Of a DNA stretch of 64,000 nt, positions 1-8,924 are shown piece by piece. Both the position numbers and the translations under genes were made by a program. This DNA comes from Pseudoalteromonas holothuriae (GTDB lineage Bacteria; Pseudomonadota; Gammaproteobacteria; Enterobacterales; Alteromonadaceae). The notes beneath the pieces are model-generated. The model was not told the origin of the DNA, ran no database searches, and worked only from the letters and a program-made list of their open reading frames with translations. The stretch spans positions 248,001 through 312,000 of the forward strand of contig NZ_CAMAPC010000002.1 of the NCBI RefSeq assembly GCF_945859825.1, read 5' to 3'. The first letter of the stretch is position 1; each line of letters begins with the position of its first letter.

Positions 1-1297
1 GCAAACAAATAACTGAAATAGCCGTAAATGCTAAAATAAAGCAGTAAAATGAGGAGGTAGACACGTCCCAAGGACTGATTTTAAAAGTCGCTCCCAATAA
101 TAGAGCTTGAGCGCCATATGGTAATGATCCTTGCATTACACAAGCAAAAATATCGAGCAAACTTGCTGAACGTTTACCGCTAATTTTACCATCATCAGCG
201 AGCTTTTTGGCAACTGGGCCTGCAACAATAATGCTGACGGTATTGTTAGCAATACATAAATTGCTGACTAAAACTAATGCCGCAATACCTAGTTGATCAG
301 CCACTTTTCTATGCCATTTGGCAATAATTGCAGTTAATTTTTGTATTTTTTGCGCTAGGTAATCTAAGCCACCGTTGATGCGAATAAATTCAGACAAGCC
401 ACCAATAAACATTGATAGCAAGAATATTTCTTGCATATCGCTAAAGCCTTTGTAGATGTCTTTAACAAAGCTGCCTGCTTGATAATCGCCAACAAACCCC
501 ATGGCTGCGGCAAAAACAATACCGCTAAATAGTACTACAAATACGTTCATGCCAGCGACCGCTAACACTAAAATAAACAAATAAGGTAATACCAGTAGCC
601 AATCAAACGGTTTAGCTGCTACTGCCTGTGGTTCGGGTGTTAAAAATACTAATAAGCATACGGTTAATACGGCTGCGGGGAGTGCAATTTTTAGGTTTTC
701 TCTAAACTTGTCTTTCATTTCACAGCCTTGCGTGCGCGTTGCGGCAATAGTTGTATCAGAAATAATTGACAAGTTATCACCAAACATAGCGCCCGATACA
801 ATGGTGCCTGCCATCAACGCGGGGTCAATACCTGTTTTTAAAGACACAGCATACGCAATTGGGCCAATAGCACCTATGGTGCCCATAGAGGTGCCCATAG
901 CGGTAGAAACCACGGCTGAAATTAAAAATAAGCCAGGTAATAAAAACGATGCAGGAATAAACGATAAACCAGCATTGACCACAGCATCAACGCCACCTGT
1001 GGCACCTGCTACAGCAGAGAAGGCACCAGCTAGGAGGTAAATGAGACACATGGTAATAATGTTATTGTGCCCAGCGCCTTTAATAAACGTTTCAACGCTT
1101 TGGTTAATGCTTGCTTTATTAACTAAAAATGCGATAACGATGGCAGGTAAGATGGCAACTGGCGCAGGTAGTTGATAAAACGCATAATCAACACCTTGCG
1201 ATTGTAAGTATAAGCCGGCACCTAAAAATAGCACCACAAAGGTGAGCAAAGGAAGCAGTGACAACTTAGCTGCCAATTTGTTTACAGACGTTGACAT
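1..1297 (-). CDS. Na+/H+ antiporter, NhaC family (partial, 3' end beyond the window)
   Basis: Reading the minus strand from an ATG at 1297 gives an uninterrupted, very hydrophobic protein of more than 430 residues that leaves the window at base 1. It begins MSTSVNKLAAKLSLLP and has many membrane segments rich in Gly/Ala/Ile. Stretches such as GTSMGTIGAIGPIAYAVSL, MFGDNLSIISDTTIAATRTQGCEM and NLCIANNTVSIIVAGPVA are typical of NhaC-type sodium/proton antiporters of the inner membrane. The family exchanges Na+ for H+ and supports pH and salt homeostasis, which suits a marine host. Only the C-terminal end is missing. No operon partner is visible; the next gene (1706) diverges. The family call is confident; the exact substrate is inferred. 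Confidence 0.85.
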   Translation of the reverse strand, partial: MSTSVNKLAAKLSLLPLLTFVVLFLGAGLYLQSQGVDYAFYQLPAPVAILPAIVIAFLVNKASINQSVETFIKGAGHNNIITMCLIYLLAGAFSAVAGATGGVDAVVNAGLSFIPASFLLPGLFLISAVVSTAMGTSMGTIGAIGPIAYAVSLKTGIDPALMAGTIVSGAMFGDNLSIISDTTIAATRTQGCEMKDKFRENLKIALPAAVLTVCLLVFLTPEPQAVAAKPFDWLLVLPYLFILVLAVAGMNVFVVLFSGIVFAAAMGFVGDYQAGSFVKDIYKGFSDMQEIFLLSMFIGGLSEFIRINGGLDYLAQKIQKLTAIIAKWHRKVADQLGIAALVLVSNLCIANNTVSIIVAGPVAKKLADDGKISGKRSASLLDIFACVMQGSLPYGAQALLLGATFKISPWDVSTSSFYCFILAFTAISVICL

Positions 1298-1655
1298 GTA
1301 AACCTCATATCAATAAATAGTTGTTTTTATTATGCATTCATTGTTTACATATTTGAGCGCATAATACAAGTGGTATGAAAGATGTGTGAATGTATAGATG
1401 GCTAGATGGTTTGTCAAATTTTAATGCGGTTATTTGCATGGAAAATACCACAATAGCGTTTATTTAAGCATTAAAGTCGTTTAAGAAGTATTTGGTTGGT
1501 GTTAGGGTGGGTTTAAAAAAGTAATGCAGCAAAGTATCAACATCGTTATCTCTATTCACGGCTTGGTTATCCTCTATTTTAAAAACGAGAAAAGGGGAAT
1601 ACACATTTGACATGGTATATTCTTTGTGATGGAAGTTGATTTTTTTTATTTTTTT
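1298..1655. other. Intergenic region between divergent genes
   Basis: About 360 bases with no convincing gene. It is AT-rich and must hold the promoters of the antiporter (minus) and of the large secreted protein (plus). A TTGACA hexamer lies near 1606, but no -10 box at good spacing was found. No strong inverted repeat was seen. Confidence 0.5.
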
Positions 1656-1687
1656 ATTTTGTTATTTTGTTATTTTGTTATTTTGTT
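1656..1687 (+). repeat. Four tandem copies of the octamer ATTTTGTT
   Basis: Four perfect copies of ATTTTGTT run from 1656 to 1687, preceded by a T-rich stretch. Because the unit is 8 bp, gain or loss of one copy shifts the reading frame. The tract lies between an ATG at 1629, whose frame now stops at 1718, and the ATG at 1706 that opens the large secreted protein. Loss of one copy would fuse the two frames. This is the geometry of a phase-variation tract, but switching is an inference. Confidence 0.75.
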
Positions 1688-1705
1688 ATTTCTAATGGTA
1701 TTGAT

Positions 1706-4700
1706 ATGGAAGGTGTAAGTAATTTATTTCCTATAAGTTTAAAGCGATTGAGTAAGTTTACCTTGTTAATAGTTACCTTACTTTCTTTTTATACCTATGG
1801 ACAAGAAGTTGGAGTTTTTGAGCCTCTAAATGAGCCAGTCGTGATACCAGAACCTCCTACTTTGAATATCAAAACGACTGGGATTGAAGCAATAACAAAT
1901 AAGGAAGGTAAAAAAGAGTTTCAATACACCGCTCCTCATATTCCAGCCATTCGAACTAGCAATGACGGTCGAATTGGACTTTTTTTAAAACGATTAGGAA
2001 CTGGCAACCCTCGTAATTTGACAGTGCTTCGCCCTGAAGCTGTTGAGCGGCCTTTTAGTACCTTAGAGCCGGGTATTCCTAAAGGCTTTTTAAGTGATCT
2101 GAGGTTAGAAAATATTGGTCATGGGCATCACCTAGCATTGTGTGATGGCAGCTCGGTCTTTTCTGATAATAATACTGTATCAAATCCAAAACAATGTAGT
2201 AGCAACCCAGAAAATGATTGTTATGAACTGTCTGCGATTGGTTCCAAGACAGATAAGAGCGGTACTAAAGTAGTACGCTCGAAGTTTAGTGTAGAAGTGC
2301 AATACCCTAAAACAAAAAATGCCAAGATTGTTAAAGTAACTTATAACAGCCAAGACGATGTTGAAAGTAATCTAATGCCTGATGTCAGTCGGTTTTTAGA
2401 GCCAATGGTGACTGCTGATGGTCGATTGTTTGTTTTTAGAATTAATGAAGGGAGAGATACCAAACCATTAAAATGGAAAACCGACGACGGTACAGAAAAG
2501 TCGGGTTTATACGATATGGTTTATGCGGTAATTCCTGAAAGTGAGAATGCATGTGATATTACCAAGTTACAAGGACCTTATCCTATTTCTCATGCGCCGT
2601 TTCATTCTTTAGTAAAGAATAAATACGGCTTTGCTCAACGACAGTTTCGCGACCCTGAAGGCAGTTTGATCAAAGATGGTGAACCAATTAAAGGTACTTA
2701 CCCGTGGGTTGATAGAGAAGGACGGAATGTTTTTTTTACCGCAATTCGCTCGATGTTAAATTACAGTAATCATGGAGTGGAATATACGCGTTATAAAACT
2801 AGCTGTGTTGAAGGTTGCTCAGAAGCTGTAAGTCGGGTTGAATCTGGGCTTCATACCCAAGGTGTTGTTGCCATGGGTGCGTGGACTAATGGTAAAATGG
2901 TTTTACTGGATGGCGCATTCGCTAACTCAGATTATGGTCTGAGTACAACAAATCATAAGTATTTAACACTATACCGAGATGTGCAGGGCCAAGATGTTAT
3001 GGAAGTTGTTGGATCAGCTCGAAGCACGGAGCGGGACAAACTACCATTAATGGGCGCTAAAAATACAACGTTTATTGATTCACTTGAAAATCTATTTAAC
3101 TATAACTCAAACATGGTGCCAAGTACGCCACGAGATGTTGTTTGGCATTTAAGTACAGGTCGTGGCACAGCTGATGTTGCGTTTGATGATTTTATCAATA
3201 AACATAGCGTTATTGTTGCAAATATGAATGCATCATTGACTCATGACATTGAAGATGAAGGGCCAATAAAGAGGTGGGAAATAAGGAATCATCTTCACAT
3301 GCGTCATAATGATGGTTTTCAAACTCGTTATAATTTTGGTGGGAAAGGCTTTTTTAGGTATGGAGACTCTACGCTCTCTGATTATGAGGCTCCTCGAATT
3401 CAAAATGCAGCAACTGGCTCTAATGATTTTACACCGAACTATGGACACACCCATGGTAATGTGAGAATTGAACCCATTGCTAAAGGTGGCATTATTGGCA
3501 AAGGACTATGGCTAGATGGAGAATCGGGTGTCAGTTTTAGTATAGGAAAAGCGTTAGATGAAGCGTTTATTACTTTGTTTGTTGATCCTCGACAAAATGA
3601 TAGTGAGGAAAGCAAAACATTGTTAACCTTTGCTGATCAATCAACTTTGCGTCTATCACATAAAACACTCAGCTATCTTGTAGAAGGAAGCACGAAAATT
3701 GGGTACGTTTTTGAAGTCGATTTAACCGCTTTTGCCTTTACTGACAAGCAATGGCGCCACATTGCTTTACAGGTGAATAAAGTTGAGGGTGGAACCGTTA
3801 AGATAGATGTTTTTTTAAATGGTTACCTTTTAACACAGTGGAATACACCTATACATCAGCCATTTTCTGCTGGAGATACTGTCCTAGGTTCTCTTAAAGG
3901 CAGTGCTGATGGCATTCGTGGTTGGGTTGATGAATTTAAAGTATTTGCATATCGTCCTGATTTAGAGTCTGTATGTAATCATGGTCATGGCACCATAGTT
4001 GGTATTAATACCAAGCAAGACAATGAAAAATGGTGGAATGAAGCGAATAAATATGGAGCAACAACTCATGAAGTGGTTTCAAAATCAATAAGCGCTAAAC
4101 TATTCTCACGTTACGCATGTTTACATAATTATACTGAAGAGCATGGCTTTGCTAAAGAAAAAGCAGCAAACTCATTGTTATTTAGCAAAACTGATGACCA
4201 CTCATTAAGGCAAATACTGTTATTTCCAGAAGGGCCATTGTTTTGGGATATGCAGAGGCCTGATAGCATTAAGAACAGCTTTTGCCTTGAATGTCATGAT
4301 AGCGAGAACCATTTTACACCCTTATCTGTAGCAGCGTTGATTTCTCAAGATGTAACTACGCAGATGGATAAACGTCGTCAACCAATGCAGCCACTCAGGC
4401 TTATGATGGGAAATACTCCTGAACTTTTTGATAAGTGCCAATTTAATGAACTAATTGGATCAACACTGGTTGATGAATGTGTGCTAGGAACGCCTCGACG
4501 TGTTGCATCACAAAAGAAATATCGCATTAAGCACGTTGCGACTGGGTTACCGCTATTTGTTCAGAATATTGCTAGACATGGATATCCGTTAAAGCTGACC
4601 ACGCGAGAAGCAAGTGACTGTAATGCTAATAAGTGCGATTTTTGGGTTGAAGATCTTGATAATGGCTATCAAGGTATTAAGTTTATTGATGTTGATCTAG

Positions 4701-4951
4701 GCCATAAATCTCCTATTGGTGTAGTCAGTGATAACATTGATAAGAAACTTAGGCGAAGTATCTCATCAAATTGCGGTTCATTTACTTGGCGATGTGATTT
4801 TACTATTATCGAGGTCGGACATGATCACTTCCAAATACAAAGTGGTGATATGGCACTAACAAATATTCAAGGTGTTGCTGTATTTATTCCACATAATGAA
4901 TGTCGAGGTTTACAATGTGAATTTCAGTTTATTGTTCAGGAAAGTCGTTAA
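1706..4951 (+). CDS. Large secreted protein with LamG-like domain, one CxxCH motif and a possible trefoil C-terminus
   Basis: A protein of about 1080 residues that I cannot assign to a named family. From the ATG at 1706 it opens with a signal peptide (basic KRLSK, then a hydrophobic run ending in YTYG). Residues about 590-755 resemble a LamG/concanavalin-like jelly roll (GLWLDGESGVSFS, then WRHIALQVNK and VDVFLNG-type strands). Near residue 860 lies FCLECHDSENHF, a single CxxCH motif of the kind that binds haem c. The last 140 residues have the Trp/Phe/Gly pattern and paired cysteines of a beta-trefoil-like module. An earlier TTG at 1667 is in frame but falls inside the octamer repeat. No start has a clear Shine-Dalgarno. 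It is a monocistronic gene. A surface or periplasmic binding protein is plausible; no enzymatic role can be stated. Confidence 0.7.
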   Translation: MEGVSNLFPISLKRLSKFTLLIVTLLSFYTYGQEVGVFEPLNEPVVIPEPPTLNIKTTGIEAITNKEGKKEFQYTAPHIPAIRTSNDGRIGLFLKRLGTGNPRNLTVLRPEAVERPFSTLEPGIPKGFLSDLRLENIGHGHHLALCDGSSVFSDNNTVSNPKQCSSNPENDCYELSAIGSKTDKSGTKVVRSKFSVEVQYPKTKNAKIVKVTYNSQDDVESNLMPDVSRFLEPMVTADGRLFVFRINEGRDTKPLKWKTDDGTEKSGLYDMVYAVIPESENACDITKLQGPYPISHAPFHSLVKNKYGFAQRQFRDPEGSLIKDGEPIKGTYPWVDREGRNVFFTAIRSMLNYSNHGVEYTRYKTSCVEGCSEAVSRVESGLHTQGVVAMGAWTNGKMVLLDGAFANSDYGLSTTNHKYLTLYRDVQGQDVMEVVGSARSTERDKLPLMGAKNTTFIDSLENLFNYNSNMVPSTPRDVVWHLSTGRGTADVAFDDFINKHSVIVANMNASLTHDIEDEGPIKRWEIRNHLHMRHNDGFQTRYNFGGKGFFRYGDSTLSDYEAPRIQNAATGSNDFTPNYGHTHGNVRIEPIAKGGIIGKGLWLDGESGVSFSIGKALDEAFITLFVDPRQNDSEESKTLLTFADQSTLRLSHKTLSYLVEGSTKIGYVFEVDLTAFAFTDKQWRHIALQVNKVEGGTVKIDVFLNGYLLTQWNTPIHQPFSAGDTVLGSLKGSADGIRGWVDEFKVFAYRPDLESVCNHGHGTIVGINTKQDNEKWWNEANKYGATTHEVVSKSISAKLFSRYACLHNYTEEHGFAKEKAANSLLFSKTDDHSLRQILLFPEGPLFWDMQRPDSIKNSFCLECHDSENHFTPLSVAALISQDVTTQMDKRRQPMQPLRLMMGNTPELFDKCQFNELIGSTLVDECVLGTPRRVASQKKYRIKHVATGLPLFVQNIARHGYPLKLTTREASDCNANKCDFWVEDLDNGYQGIKFIDVDLGHKSPIGVVSDNIDKKLRRSISSNCGSFTWRCDFTIIEVGHDHFQIQSGDMALTNIQGVAVFIPHNECRGLQCEFQFIVQESR

Positions 4952-5050
4952 TTTATTTTTTCATGATTTATTTGTTAAACCGATAACAACATAAACTTAA
5001 AGAGCTCCATCATATTGGATGGGGATCTTGGCAAAATACTTATGTTGTGA

Positions 5051-5082
5051 CTGTAGTGGCACAATAAATTTGGCCACTACAG
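5051..5082. repeat. Perfect 10-bp inverted repeat (stem-loop)
   Basis: CTGTAGTGGC at 5051-5060 pairs with GCCACTACAG at 5073-5082 across a 12-base loop. It sits about 100 bases after the stop of the large secreted protein and has no T-run on either side, so it is not a clean intrinsic terminator. It could be a transcript-stabilising stem or a REP-type palindrome near the RAYT gene. Confidence 0.6.
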
Positions 5083-5147
5083 TGGGTCCATATCATTCGT
5101 TAGGGTTTTAAGAAGCTCAGAGATGTATTTCACCTCATTGTTATTCA

Positions 5148-5290
5148 TTAGAAAATTAAATTTACTTTGGTTGCACCACGAGCTTTAAGCTCTTCCACCA
5201 GTTCTTCGACGGTGGCGGTTTCAAGTGACGAATTAAAAGGTGGTATTTCATCACCTTCAGCTTCTTCACCAAAGAGGGCTTCATGAAGTT
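5148..5290 (-). pseudogene. Possible C-terminal remnant of an unknown gene
   Basis: On the minus strand this stretch reads as an acidic peptide of about 45 residues (LHEALFGEEAEGDEIPPF, then VEELVEELKARGATKV) with a stop at 5148-5150 and no start codon. The composition looks like real coding sequence rather than noise. It stops making sense at the AT-rich bases before the RAYT hairpin, so it may be a gene end cut off by transposition. I cannot name the parent gene. It may also be a chance open frame. Confidence 0.3.
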
Positions 5291-5361
5291 TTCATAAAAT
5301 AAACATCATAAAATAAACAAATAAACATGACACCCACTTTTATTTGCTTGTTTTTCAGTCA

Positions 5362-5399
5362 TTGCCTATCTTTTATCTATCTATTCAAAAGGTAGGCAA
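5362..5399 (+). promoter_or_regulatory. Hairpin that buries the transposase ribosome binding site (REP-like end)
   Basis: TTGCCTATCTTTT (5362-5374) pairs with AAAAGGTAGGCAA (5387-5399) with one G-U pair and a 12-base loop. The 3' arm contains AGGTAGG, the only plausible Shine-Dalgarno for the transposase start at 5405. A GGTAGG box recurs just after the gene (6420-6431). The arrangement resembles IS200/RAYT systems, where a 5' stem-loop limits transposase translation and a GTAG-type tetranucleotide marks the recognised end. Confidence 0.55.
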
Positions 5400-5404
5400 G
5401 TCTC

Positions 5405-6379
5405 ATGGCAACGGCACGTAAAAGGCAGGTTAGTCTAGTTGATACAAAATACTATCACTGTATTTCACGGTGTGTTCGCCGTGCTTTTTTGTGTGGTGAC
5501 GATACAGTAACTGGCAAAAGTTATGAGCACCGCAGGCAATGGGTAGAAGATAAACTACTGGCACTTGCCAAAGTATTTTGTATTGATGTGTGTGCTTATG
5601 CTGTGATGAGCAATCATACCCATATTGTTTTGTATGTTGATGATAAAAAAGCCAATAGACTGAATGATAAAGCCATACTTATTCGTTGGCACAAATTATT
5701 TAAAGGTACACTGCTTACGCAAAAATATTTGCAAGGGGATAAGCTGGATAAAGCGCAACAATTCTTTTTAAATCGTACCATTGCAGATTATCGCACTCGA
5801 CTTGCTGATATCAGCTGGTTTATGCGCGTGCTCAACGAAGACATTGCCAGAAAAGCCAATAAAGAAGATAACTGCACAGGCCGATTTTGGGAAGGGCGCT
5901 TTAAATCGCAAGCTCTGCTTGATGAAGCGGCGCTGGCTGCATGTATGGCCTATGTTGACCTAAACCCCATCAGAGCTAAAATGGCAAAAACACCAGAAGA
6001 CTCTGCACACACCAGCGTTCAAAAGCGAATTAGAGCAGCCAAAGACGCTAAACAACCCAAGCAACTCGCCCGTTTTGCAGGAAGCCCAAGAAAACACATG
6101 CCCAAAGGTCTCCCCTTTGAACTTAAGTCATACCTTGAGCTGGTTGAGCTAACAGGCCGCTGCATGAGAGAAGATAAACGCGGGCACATAGAGCAGCGCA
6201 CACTGCCTATTTTAGAGCGACTAAGCATAGCGCCCGAAAATTGGCTAAAGCTCACAACACAATTCACCAAAGTATTTAAAGGTGCTGTGGGGCGAACTAA
6301 CAAGCTTGATGACTACTACACGCATTTAGAGGTAAAACGGCGAACCAGTTTCAGTCAATGCGAAAAGCTACTCGGCTAA
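5405..6379 (+). CDS. REP-associated tyrosine transposase (RAYT, Y1/HUH family)
   Basis: A 324-residue protein of the IS200-like Y1 transposase superfamily. Residues 1-25 (TKYYHCISRCVRRAFLCG) and the motif MSNHTHIVLYVDD around residue 70 supply the HUH metal-binding histidines; NPIRAKM around residue 190 and the basic C-terminus are usual for the long proteobacterial RAYT branch. Such enzymes nick single-stranded DNA at hairpins with an adjacent GTAG-type tetranucleotide and are thought to move REP sequences. The start at 5405 is set by AGGTAGG eight bases upstream. No second transposase or passenger gene accompanies it. Possible ends are the hairpin at 5362-5399 and the GGTAGG box after the stop. 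Confidence 0.9.
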   Translation: MATARKRQVSLVDTKYYHCISRCVRRAFLCGDDTVTGKSYEHRRQWVEDKLLALAKVFCIDVCAYAVMSNHTHIVLYVDDKKANRLNDKAILIRWHKLFKGTLLTQKYLQGDKLDKAQQFFLNRTIADYRTRLADISWFMRVLNEDIARKANKEDNCTGRFWEGRFKSQALLDEAALAACMAYVDLNPIRAKMAKTPEDSAHTSVQKRIRAAKDAKQPKQLARFAGSPRKHMPKGLPFELKSYLELVELTGRCMREDKRGHIEQRTLPILERLSIAPENWLKLTTQFTKVFKGAVGRTNKLDDYYTHLEVKRRTSFSQCEKLLG

Positions 6380-6446
6380 GCCAATTTAGCATCCACAAAG
6401 TAAACCACAATAATGCTGCAAGGTAGGTAAAGCTGCGCTTGATACT

Positions 6447-6722
6447 TTGCAATTATCACCAACCCCCGCCTGATTGAGCTAAAAATTGCAGCGAAAAAGT
6501 ACTTTTGGCGTAAAAATATCAAACGTACTGGCTTTTCATGATAATAGTTTGATAATTTAATTATGGCTGTCTTTTTTATTTTCCCGTTGCAATTATCACC
6601 AACCCCCGCCTGATTGAGCTAAAAATTGCAGCGAAAAAGTACTTTTGGCGTAAAAATATCAAACGTACTGGCTTTTCATGATAATAGTTTGATAATTTAA
6701 TTATGGCTGTCTTTTTTATTTT
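6447..6722. repeat. 140-bp direct tandem duplication with internal palindromes
   Basis: A 140-bp unit (6447-6586) is repeated almost exactly at 6587-6722. Both copies begin TTGCAATTATCACCAACCCC and end in CTTTTTTATT. Each copy contains TGCAATT paired with AATTGCA, the 12-bp palindrome AAAAGTACTTTT, and TATCAAAC paired with GTTTGATA. The near identity suggests recent duplication. It begins 68 bases after the RAYT stop, so it may be a substrate or by-product of that enzyme, but no open frame in it looks coding. Confidence 0.85.
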
Positions 6723-6785
6723 TTTTTGGAGATTAAACTCTTAAATATATGAGCCATAACTCTGGCAATAGGCACTAATGCTCTT

Positions 6786-6893
6786 TTTGGCCGCTTTTAT
6801 ACAGTGACGGGCAACTTTAAATTAATAAACAAATTTGTTTACTTCGTCTGTCTATGAGGCAGTTAAGCAAGTTGCTTACGGCAAACACATAGT
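6786..6893. repeat. Intergenic repeat family, copy 1
   Basis: Shares with 12003-12133 and 12881-13075 the ordered blocks TTGGCCGNTTTTATACAGTGAC, GGCAGTTAAGCAAGT and TGCTTACGGCAAACACAT. About 100 bases further on, CTGCATTAAGTCAAATG (6996-7012) matches the tail of the 13-kb copy. The surrounding gap (6723-7327) has no gene I can support apart from these repeats and the leader of the hydrolase. Confidence 0.6.
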
Positions 6894-7327
6894 GAGGCTC
6901 TCTTATTGCGATCGCATCGCTGCCTACTTTTTCCATTCCCTTTGTTTAACTTGATCTTTTTTAAGCATATAGTAGGTTAGCAACAGTTACGGTTGCTGCA
7001 TTAAGTCAAATGTTTAATTACTCAGTTTACTAACGTATGCACTTTAGACAATTATCATTGTTTAAGTGTAATAAATTAGATGTGATGGGGTAAAAATAAA
7101 CGTTGAGCAATGTAGGGAAACTAAAGTTATATCAGTAAGCAGATTAAACTAGCTTATTTAGGTAGAGGCTCTAAAAACAAATCCCCATAGCATAAATAAG
7201 ACCAACTCTGTTACACCGAGTGGCTTGCAACACAGTCTGACAAACGATTATGCAATATAAATCGCGTGTCACATAAATACTAAAATGTTAAAGCTTAATA
7301 AGTATCAATAAACAAAGGAGTAGTCAG

Positions 7328-8731
7328 GTGGTAGGTTTTAAAAAGTGGATTTTTTTGGTTGGAGCTTCCATACCATTTAGTTTACTTGCTGAAAAAAGCC
7401 CAGAAGAAGGACTCATTAAACTAAGCACTAACAGTGCAAAAATTAACAAAATTGTTGATAGCTATGTTTCCAGCCATGCACTTGATAGCGGCGTTATTTT
7501 GGTTGCAAAGTCGGGAAAAGTTATATACGAAGGTTCTCATGGGCTAGCTGATCGTTTATTAGATAAACGGATCAAGAACAATGACTCTTTTCAAATAGCC
7601 TCATTAAGCAAACCAATAACCGCAGCATTGGTACTTAAACTAGAAGAGCAAGGAAAACTAAAACTCGATTCGACTCTCGCAGATTATTTTCCAGAGTTTA
7701 ATAATGCATCAGGTAAAAAGATTACCTTACATCACCTTTTAAGTCACACTTCGGGTCTTCCTAATCATTTTGCTATCGACGGATGGTTTAATGAAGATTT
7801 TCATAGAAAAACTTCGGAGCTGGAATTTACGAGTTTAATTGCAAAACTATCGCCCTTATTTGAACCCGGTGGAGACTACCTTTATTCCAATCTAGGATAT
7901 TTTTTGTTGGGAAAAGTTATAGAAAAATCGACTAAAGAATCTTATTTAAGGAGTATTCAAAAGTATATTTATGAACCATTAAATATGATGGAATCTGGTG
8001 TTGCACTTGGCTTCCAATCATATGCGGATAAAGTCAGGGGCTATCAATGGAAAGTAGGCGGAGGATACCAAGAACAAATCTCAAAGAATATGTCTTTATT
8101 TGGCGCTGGGGCAAGCATTTACACAAGTGTAAATGATCTCCATAGGTTTGATTTGGCACTATATGGAGATGATTTTCTAAGTGATAAAAGCAAAAAACGT
8201 TTATTTTCCCCACAACACCCTTACAGTTGGCGCATAGAAAGTATCCCTATTACCCAAGGCCTCGAAGTGAATGTTCACACGTATGATGGAAAGTTTGATG
8301 GATATAGCACGATGATGACTCGCTTCATAGATGATAAGCATAGCATTATTATTCTAAGCAATACTGGGATAAGTTATTTTTTGAAACAGCAACTTACTCT
8401 CGATATTGCAGGTGTTTTATATGGTCAAAATGTCCCTAATCGTAAAAATGATCCAACTTTATCTTTAATTAAAGGCGTGGTTTCTGGCAACTTTAATCAT
8501 ACATTTAACGGCTTAAAGGCGGAAAAAAACAACTTTGATTTTAATGAGCAAAGTTTATCATCATTAGCGTTTGAGCTTCTCTGGGCTAATATAGCAAGCG
8601 ATTCTTTAAAATTATTTGCTTTTATAAAAAGTGAGTTCCCAAAATCACCACGAGCTAAATTAAATTTGCAGCGAGCATGTGAGCACCGACTTGCAAAAAA
8701 CGTAGAAAATAGAGTGAGTATATGTAGCTAA
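7328..8731 (+). CDS. Secreted serine hydrolase of the class C beta-lactamase/PBP fold
   Basis: A 467-residue protein with an N-terminal signal peptide (FKKWIFLVGASIPFSLLAEK). The catalytic SxxK is in ASLSKPITA near residue 95 and the YxN motif is YSNLGYFLLGK near residue 195. The third motif, usually HxG or KTG, reads YDGKFDGY here and is not canonical. The last 90 residues go beyond the catalytic domain. Members act as peptidases, esterases or beta-lactamases in the periplasm; the substrate cannot be told. The GTG start follows AAAGGAG with seven bases' spacing. The gene stands alone among intergenic repeats. A second, distant homologue lies at 10600-11799. Confidence 0.85.
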   Translation: MVGFKKWIFLVGASIPFSLLAEKSPEEGLIKLSTNSAKINKIVDSYVSSHALDSGVILVAKSGKVIYEGSHGLADRLLDKRIKNNDSFQIASLSKPITAALVLKLEEQGKLKLDSTLADYFPEFNNASGKKITLHHLLSHTSGLPNHFAIDGWFNEDFHRKTSELEFTSLIAKLSPLFEPGGDYLYSNLGYFLLGKVIEKSTKESYLRSIQKYIYEPLNMMESGVALGFQSYADKVRGYQWKVGGGYQEQISKNMSLFGAGASIYTSVNDLHRFDLALYGDDFLSDKSKKRLFSPQHPYSWRIESIPITQGLEVNVHTYDGKFDGYSTMMTRFIDDKHSIIILSNTGISYFLKQQLTLDIAGVLYGQNVPNRKNDPTLSLIKGVVSGNFNHTFNGLKAEKNNFDFNEQSLSSLAFELLWANIASDSLKLFAFIKSEFPKSPRAKLNLQRACEHRLAKNVENRVSICS

Positions 8732-8924
8732 TAATATTTAAAGTGAAACCGTCCTTTCAGAATCTTCTTTTTGGTAACAATATGGGGTTGGAAGAAAAGT
8801 GTTGGTTTTCTCTTTTTTTGAAATGACTGTACTTTTAGGTTTTACGTTGCTTGGATAGATAAATTGAAGCTGTAAGAGTAATAGGTCCATATGAAAGTAT
8901 GAACCTATAGTAATCATCTGATGA

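Noticed and set aside
7328..8731. Antibiotic-resistance beta-lactamase
   Set aside because: SxxK and YxN are present but the third motif is not canonical; the broad hydrolase family does not allow a resistance call.
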